A stretch of 64,000 nt of DNA from Phytophthora colocasiae (taxonomy: Eukaryota; Oomycota; Peronosporomycetes; Peronosporales; Peronosporaceae). The first letter of the stretch is position 1. Every line of letters begins with the position of its first letter. Location: assembly GCA_018806915.1 (NCBI GenBank), contig JAGKQI010000095.1, positions 682,001 to 746,000 on the forward strand, in the 5' to 3' direction. The notes under the pieces are model-generated. The model made no database searches. It saw nothing but the letters and a program-made list of their open reading frames with translations, and was not told the DNA's origin. Made by a program: the position numbers and the translations under genes. Below are positions 58,023 to 64,000 of the stretch, in pieces.

Positions 58023-61000
58023 TTACTTCAGAAAGATAGGATTTTCGGCGCGTTCAGCGGGCGTCAGAGCTTGTTTCCGGAGATCGGATGGCACGAATTG
58101 CATCCAGTCCTTGTCGGCAGACGCTGTGGCCCACTGCGTGCGCGCCGGTTCCGCTGAGTCGATAGCTTCGAGTTGCTTGCGCAAGCTCAGGCACTTGGGA
58201 CCTCCGATGTCACGTGCACGTGGGTCCTGCCAGATCCATGGGCAATATTTGTCCGGGACCTTCCAGATACCAGGCTCAAACATGAGCGTCTCCGGGAAAT
58301 CCTTGTGCTTCAGGATCTTGGATACTGTCCCTCGATATTGACGTAGTAGAGACGCACGTCGGAGCCCACGTTCCTTGTGCTGTTCACCGGACAGCAAGTC
58401 ATCATCGGGATCCATTATCACCCAGTGAGTGCGTTCCCACAGCGCTTGGGCGTGCTTGCGCATGAGAGACGCGAGTTCTTCGATGTCCGCCTGAACCAAG
58501 GGACAGAGGTCTTCACGCCGGTGAAAGTACAGCTCGGTCCGGCGGTTCTGGTACATGACGTCCCAGGGCGCTGGCACTTCGTCCAGCAGAGCTTGATATT
58601 TCTTGGAATTCCAGCGTTTCTTCAGACGCGCCAAACTGTGTCTGTGGGGCTCGAAGTCTGGGAACCCGGGAGTCTGCCCGATGGCCGTCTTGGTATCCCT
58701 GGTCGGCTGGACCGGGATGCCGTAGTATAGCCACGACGAACAATGTGTGTCCGGGGCTTCGATCGTCAGCAATTCCTTTGGTGTTAGTGACTTGTACGAC
58801 TTGGACACCAGACTTGACTTCCGGAGTTTACCAGAAGGTCGCTTGCCCGAAGAACTCTTTGACGACTTGGAGTCTTGAGACTTCTTGTCCTTGGAGCTCG
58901 ACTTGGGCGAACCACCGGACTTCTTGCTCTTGGGACTTGACGTGGAGGTGCCACCGGACTTCTGACTGCCTGACTTGGATCGGGATGCCTCGTGTACACT
59001 ACCCCGCTTGGATTTCTTGGTGGGGATTATCGGACCCGAGTCGTCTGAATCGCTGGACTCGTAGTCCCGTGGACGCTTGTTACCGGCGAGCGAATGACCA
59101 TCAGACTCATCGTCGTCAGAGTCATCGCTGTTGCCGCTCGACTTTTCGTCGTCAGACTCACTGTCGCTGGATGCAGATTCTTGTTCACCAGACTCCTTGA
59201 AGTCCGGGTCCTTCTGAGGTCATCCTCTGTGGACTCAGGTTCGCTGATGGGATACGGGACGTGAGCGTCCAGTGCCTCCCAGACCGGTGGCTCCACATCG
59301 TTCTTCTGAAGACGGCGCAGTTCCTCCTCAGCCATCTTGTAGTACGTCTCTGGGACGTACGAGGTCCACGGAGTTTGATTTAGTTTGCGCCAGTACATCA
59401 TGCTCACCAGCATTTGTACCAAGGGGCGCCCCGTGAACAGGCTGTGGGCAGGCTTGTCCGTGCGAAGCCACTTCATTGCAGTCTCGTAAGCAATGCCCGC
59501 GAGCAGAGCCAAGCGCAAGTCCGGACGAACTTCCTCCCAGACGACTCCAGCCGGTAACGTGGTATGAACCGCGTCCTTGGACACCGGAGACTTAGCGTTC
59601 GCCGGACGCACCGAATCGATGCCAGGCGTGTAGTTCTTGGGGCGATCCTGAGGGACACGAACCTGATGTTTCCCAGAAGGCCTGTTAGGCTTGAGCGGCG
59701 GAGAACCGGAAGATTTAGTCGACCTGGTGGGCGACCCAGACTTGTTCACCTGGCGAGTGTCTGACTTCTCGGGGCCGCCAGCATGCTCACCGGAGACCGT
59801 CACAGCGTTGCCAGCACCCGTTAGATCCAGCACTTTGGCCGATTTCTTGGCCTCCGCAGCTTGATTGAAGCGAACTTTCGCCAGACGCTTGGAGAAGTCA
59901 GGAATTTCCGCCTTGCGCTGATCCATCGCGGTCACGTTGATAATGGTGTCCCAGTCTCCTGGAGGTGCCTTGCCTTCTTGGAAGTTCACCAGAAGCTCTC
60001 GGAGACGCACCCAGCTGCCATTCAACTCCCCGTGTTCAAACAAGTACTCCAGGAAACCCCAGGAGTCTGTGGCTGTGGTCGTGGGGCGTGCCTTCAGTAG
60101 TCGGACCTCCGCTCGAGAGTCTTCCAGGCGTTCTTCCAAGGCTGACTTTTCGGCCTCCAGCGCATCTATCTGGTCTTGATAGTGCGACGCGAGGTTCTTG
60201 GACTCCGCATTCACACGATCTTCGATTTCACCGGCAGTACGCCGGGCGTCCAGCACTTCGTGACGCCAATACTGGCAGTTGAAGACCCACTGACGCTTGA
60301 GATCTTCAGACTCGTTCTGGATAGCGGCCGTGTCCACCAGAGATGTGTTGCCCTGGGACTCAACTTGAAGCCGAAGCCGACGGTGGGCGCCGGCCATCTG
60401 CTTCAGATAGCCGGATGCCTTGTACACCCGCTCGGCGAGACGCTGATGAGGGAGGTGCAGGAGGATTGCCGCCAATTCCCGGAGAACATCAACGGACCCT
60501 ATGTGCGCCTCCAGACTCAGGGCTGTCCACGTGAGGGACGAGCATCTGACTTTCGGTGAAGTCGGGGATAACACGCTCAAGTTCCGAGATGTCCGCCGGT
60601 GTGAAGCCTTCGAGGCCAACCAGTACACCAGGCCCACCATGGATGTTCGCGATGTGGTTGCCCACACGGAAATCCTCGGCGAGCGCTGGAACACCAACCA
60701 GAAAGGGCTGTCCCTCAGGTCTTGGCTCAGGATCCACCCAGTCGGAAGGGACGTTAGACTTCTCTTCGTCCAACGGTTGTTGCCCGGGCCCAAACAGATC
60801 GTCTACCTCGGTGGTAGAGAGGATATGTGGCCCTCTGGGGAACGAAACTGCGACGCCAGAAGGAGGATTCGCAGAGGCAGAAGCCACAGATGTGTCCGGC
60901 ATGTTCACGTGCTCATCGCCGTCAGCAGCATCAACGCCCTGCTTCGGGGCGGCGGACGCGCTCGACTGTGAGGCTGGGGCGCTAGAGCTGCCTCCAGATG

Positions 61001-61301
61001 ACGCGGCATTGCCGCTATCATCACCTCGCGATGCCGTGGATGCCGAAGCGGGCCCAGTGCCCGAGGCGTTGCCACTAGTAGGAGCCAATGGAGAACCCAT
61101 CGTTGCTGGATCTTCTTCTGAGGTGTGTGTCAGAAAGGAAATCGGGATGTGGCCGTTTGTGGGATACAACAGTTGGCTATTTCTGAGTCCGATGGAATCA
61201 GACTGAGCGACAGGACACCAGAGACTTTGAAACCCCGGAAGTTTTGAGAGCGTCACAGCTACACTATGTTCACGGGACCTCTGACGTACTGGCCTGGCCA
61301 T
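58023..61301 (-). pseudogene. E5 aORF: antisense accessory protein, unknown function, frameshifted
   Basis: About 1090 codons from ATG 61301 (MARPVRQRSR) to the stop at 58023, on the strand opposite gag-pol. Frame 1 runs to about 60525, where E5 has lost 8 bp present in E2. Frame 2 (to about 59215) carries the coiled coil with the EVRLLKA segment and the WEEVRPDLRLALLAGI block. One C lost near 59218 shifts to frame 3, with the Ser/Asp-rich region, PTKKSKR and the C-terminal SWLYYGIP to CPWIWQDPRA domain. It shows where NE landed in E2 (around 60430) without an insertion. Confidence 0.8.
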
Positions 61302-61344
61302 GATGCTCAGTTTGGAGAAAGTTCCGCACTGACGAATTATGACC

Positions 61345-61356
61345 AGGAGGGGCGGT
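61345..61356 (+). other. E5 polypurine tract
   Basis: AGGAGGGGCGGT immediately before the 3' LTR start TGACAC at 61357. Confidence 0.85.
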
Positions 61357-63214
61357 TGACACGTTGCTAATTACGATTTTTCGAGTGGATATGGACGTTA
61401 CGCTGTGATGTGATTGGATATACACTGGATTGTGGGAGAAAGGGAGATGTGGGACGAGGTTATGTCCCGTGCGACAATGATGGATCTGTGGAAGAAAACT
61501 GCTATATATATTAACCTTCACCTGTACTGCAAAGGGGCCCAAGAGATCAGAAGTGTTCCTCGGAAAAGTGCACAAACTCCGAGAGACAACAACACTCAGT
61601 CTGATCGCCGGACTTTCCCCGACGATGAGTGCCTAAAGGTTGGCACAGAAGAACGTATCTCTGAGAGACCTCATCCCGTTGCCGTCCTGTGTGACGATGA
61701 TGGTTCAAGGAATACATGTTATACCCACAAGATACCAAGTATCGCGCACCGGACGTAGCGCACCCCGCGCATATCCCAACTGGACTTCGTGCGTTGTAGC
61801 ATACGTGCTCCGCACCCTAAAAACACTCATGGATTTCTGGTATCACGCATGGAAACTCTGATATCACACCATGAAGTCTGACGTACATGAGTCCGACGTA
61901 CATGAAGTCCGACGTACATGAGTCCGACGTACATGAGTCTGACGAACATGATTCTGGCAACACAAGTCTGATATGTCCGACTTATACAAGCAATATTCCA
62001 GACATTGCCAGTTTCCGATGAACAGACTCCGACGTACAAGACTCCGATGATCAGACCCAAGTGTCACGACTCTGGTATTACAACTCTGATGTACATGATT
62101 CCGGAGTACATGGTTCCGATGAACATGTCTCCGACGCACATGATTCCAGACCCTGATGAACAGGATACCAGACTCTGACAATCTGAAGTCCACCCCATAC
62201 TGAAACCAAGTGTACCCAACACGACCTCACGCAATCAAGTGAAATGCAACCCACTCATCCCTGTAATGACATCATTAAGTGTCGACTCGACAAGATCCGC
62301 TGTACCGACTACCATAGTGAGCCCAAGTGAAGATTCCTGAGTTATACTGAGACCAAGTGTATATGAGAATATGGAAGATAGAAGACAGAGAGATACGAGA
62401 TATGTAACCAGAGTTCAATTTATCTTGTCACGAACAAGTCTATCTGCCTGCTGCTTCTTGTAAGTATTAGGCCACGACAAAGCTTTGAGTCGTGTGATCT
62501 CTCACCTATCAAGCCCCTTTAGGTGGAGATCAGCGTAACGTAGAGACCTGAGAGGACCCACCTATTCCATTTACTAGTTGGGTCGTTTGTCTTGTCTCTA
62601 ACAGTAGCCCATTTCATATTGTACGTTTGGACAGGTTTTGGGAGCTAGACAGTCGCTCTCAAGACGCTCGGTAGGCTGTTATATAACTGATAGTGTATTG
62701 GTTTATTTTCCCTCTATACATTAGAGGGTGGTGCGCGAAAGTTACGGGAATACCAGACAGACCAGGTGTCTGGTGAACATTTCCCTAGTTGACCTGGAGA
62801 ACTAGCCCACTGCTCAAGGGCCAGGAAAGAATAAGAGCAGCTACATATTTGTATATCGGAACTCTATATTGCGGTTATCTCGGAAGTCTAGTGACAGGAC
62901 TTCCCATTGTATTAATTTCTCTTTTGCCTTCAGAAATCTCTGGTGTACACAAGTGTTCACCGGAAAACGTTCGACTCTCAAGCGCTCCTGTGAGGACCAG
63001 AAGGACATCCGACGGTCTACGCAAGGAACCCTCACTCACACAAACTCACGACCCCGGCGAGGGTCTCATTACCAAGACAACGAACCTACGAGGACAGCAC
63101 AAGGTAACACACGCCCACCTTGCTGTGCGACTCTGGTATCACTACCGGTAGTCACACTTCCAGGTTCGCTGTACGCCCCTGCACCGCGGTAAAAGTTGCA
63201 CCGACTTCGCGACA
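61357..63214 (+). repeat. E5 3' LTR (type B), complete
   Basis: 1858 bp, TGACACGTTG to GCGACA. Carries the five-unit 15-bp array (61874-61950) and TATATAA at 62680-62686. It contains no gene. Confidence 0.94.
61874..61950 (+). repeat. 15-16-bp tandem array in E5 3' LTR, five units
   Basis: Inverted copy of the CATGTACGTCGGACT-type units, same number as in the E2 5' LTR. Confidence 0.85.
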
Positions 63215-63978
63215 ACTCCCGTATCGCTATCTAGCAAGCTCAGGGACTGATCAATTGCAATCAGCCGAACCTGCAACGGAAATTAGTCGAGTTTGAGTCT
63301 CTGAAGATCAAGTTCCAGTCTCTGAAGCTAGTGCACGTGAAGCGTGAGTTCAATCAAGCAGCGGACTATTTGACGTCCAAGACTCTTGTCCTTGGTGAGT
63401 CCTGGCAAGTCCAAGACCCTGACGAACTGGCTCATCTGAAGCTGGTGTCCAAGATCCCAGAGAAGCTGATGAAGCCTCCCGAAGTGATGTCTTCTGAAGC
63501 CCCGGACGATGTTCACCAGACCTCTGGTGAACATGATTGTACACCGGATATGGGTGACCCAGGGCCAGAGTCTGCACCCCTGCCTCACGCTGCCAGGGTG
63601 CTTGCTGCCATCACTCGTGCACGCAATCAGGGAGAAGTAGACCTACCAGACGATGTAGAAGCTCATGAACCCATGGGACCATTGGAGTTTCAGGAAGAAC
63701 GCTGGCAGCGGATCAAAGTTCACCAGGCTCAAGATGTTCATCTGGCAGAACTCATCAAGTTCCTTAAGGGTGACGTGGGAGATCTACCACGACCCCGAGT
63801 AAGGAAGCTTGCCAGGATTGCCGATGATTTCATCTTGGATTCCAGAGACGTTTTGTACCGCCTCAGCCGTGCTACCAGAGAACGTCCGAGAGACATGGTT
63901 GATGAACTCAGACTTGTGGTTCCCAGAGACTTGCATGCTGACATGCTGCACTATGCTCATGGGGATTACCAGGGTGCT
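63215..63978 (+). pseudogene. pol: E6: pol fragment (second RNase H to start of integrase)
   Basis: Follows the E5 LTR and matches E5 55513-56272 closely, from the GDSR codons of the second RNase H to HYAHGDYQGA of the integrase zinc region. A CAG to TAG change near 63232 stops it. Unlike E5 it keeps TTT in GACTATTTGACG, so the RNase H/linker frame is open. This is the target into which E5 inserted. Confidence 0.88.
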
Positions 63979-64000
63979 CGGTGTTGAAATGGCTCCTGTC
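63979..64000 (+). pseudogene. pol: Jump back to upstream pol sequence at window end
   Basis: Bases after ...CCAGGGTGCT match E5 from about 55049 (codons SVLKWLLS), about 1.2 kb upstream in pol, instead of the expected integrase codons. Only 22 bp are visible. Confidence 0.7.

Larger units (their letters stand above)
46530..63214 (+). mobile_element. E5: giant Ty3/Gypsy element (LTR type B), 5' LTR truncated
   Basis: Plus-strand copy closely related to E2: 5' LTR, primer site, gag, frameshift signal, pro-pol, spacer, convergent aORF, polypurine tract, 3' LTR. The 5' LTR lacks its first 755 bp; adding these gives about 17.44 kb, like E2. On the right it is inserted in the RNase H codons of E6. 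The left flank is unrelated, so no target duplication can be seen. Confidence 0.92.

Noticed and set aside
1..64000. Host genes such as RXLR or Crinkler effectors
   Set aside because: Searched by eye for signal peptide plus RXLR/dEER or LxLFLAK motifs in the longer ORFs; none found outside mobile-element ORFs.

Overview
The window looks like repeat-rich heterochromatin from an oomycete, most likely Phytophthora or a relative. That is inferred from element types, not from a host gene: I found no host gene, rRNA, tRNA or CRISPR array. Almost every base belongs to a mobile element, and most are nested in one another.

Three copies (E1, E2, E5) belong to one giant Ty3/Gypsy group of about 17.4 kb. 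Each has 1.7-1.9 kb LTRs and a gag of about 1400 residues. Gag is followed by protease, RT, a degenerate retroviral-type RNase H, a second intact RNase H, integrase and a chromodomain. A separate accessory ORF of about 1100 codons (aORF) lies on the opposite strand between pol and the 3' LTR. The dual RNase H plus chromodomain matches what I recall of the oomycete 'Chronos' elements. E1 carries LTR type A; E2 and E5 carry LTR type B.

Layout. E1 (minus strand; 1-11302 plus 39842-45301) is the outer, oldest element. E2 (minus strand, 11303-39841) sits in E1 gag with a TATC target duplication. E2 is itself interrupted by NE (14103-22328), a young 8.2-kb chromodomain Gypsy element in its aORF with a GCGGG duplication, and by a 2.84-kb TIR DNA transposon (35502-38339) in its 5' LTR. 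Right of E1 are a gag fragment of an older element (45302-46087) and a truncated NE-type LTR (46088-46529). That LTR is fused to E5 (plus strand, 46530-63214), which ends inside the pol of a further family member, E6 (63215-64000).

How the parts work together. LTRs drive gag and gag-pol. Gag ends at the heptamer GTTAAAC followed by a stop and a hairpin, and the pol frame is open through it, so pol is probably made by -1 frameshifting. NE uses a different site (AAAAAAC, 7-nt spacer, hairpin). The aORF converges on pol from the 3' LTR side in both groups, and in NE it overlaps the pol 3' end on the opposite strand.

The most striking signal is that NE, from LTR to LTR and through its coding regions, is tiled with short inverted repeats (6-11 bp arms, short loops), roughly one every 25-50 bp, far more than chance allows. 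Most reading frames carry one or more frameshifts. Many are 1-nt homopolymer changes, so residual long-read assembly error is a real alternative to decay.
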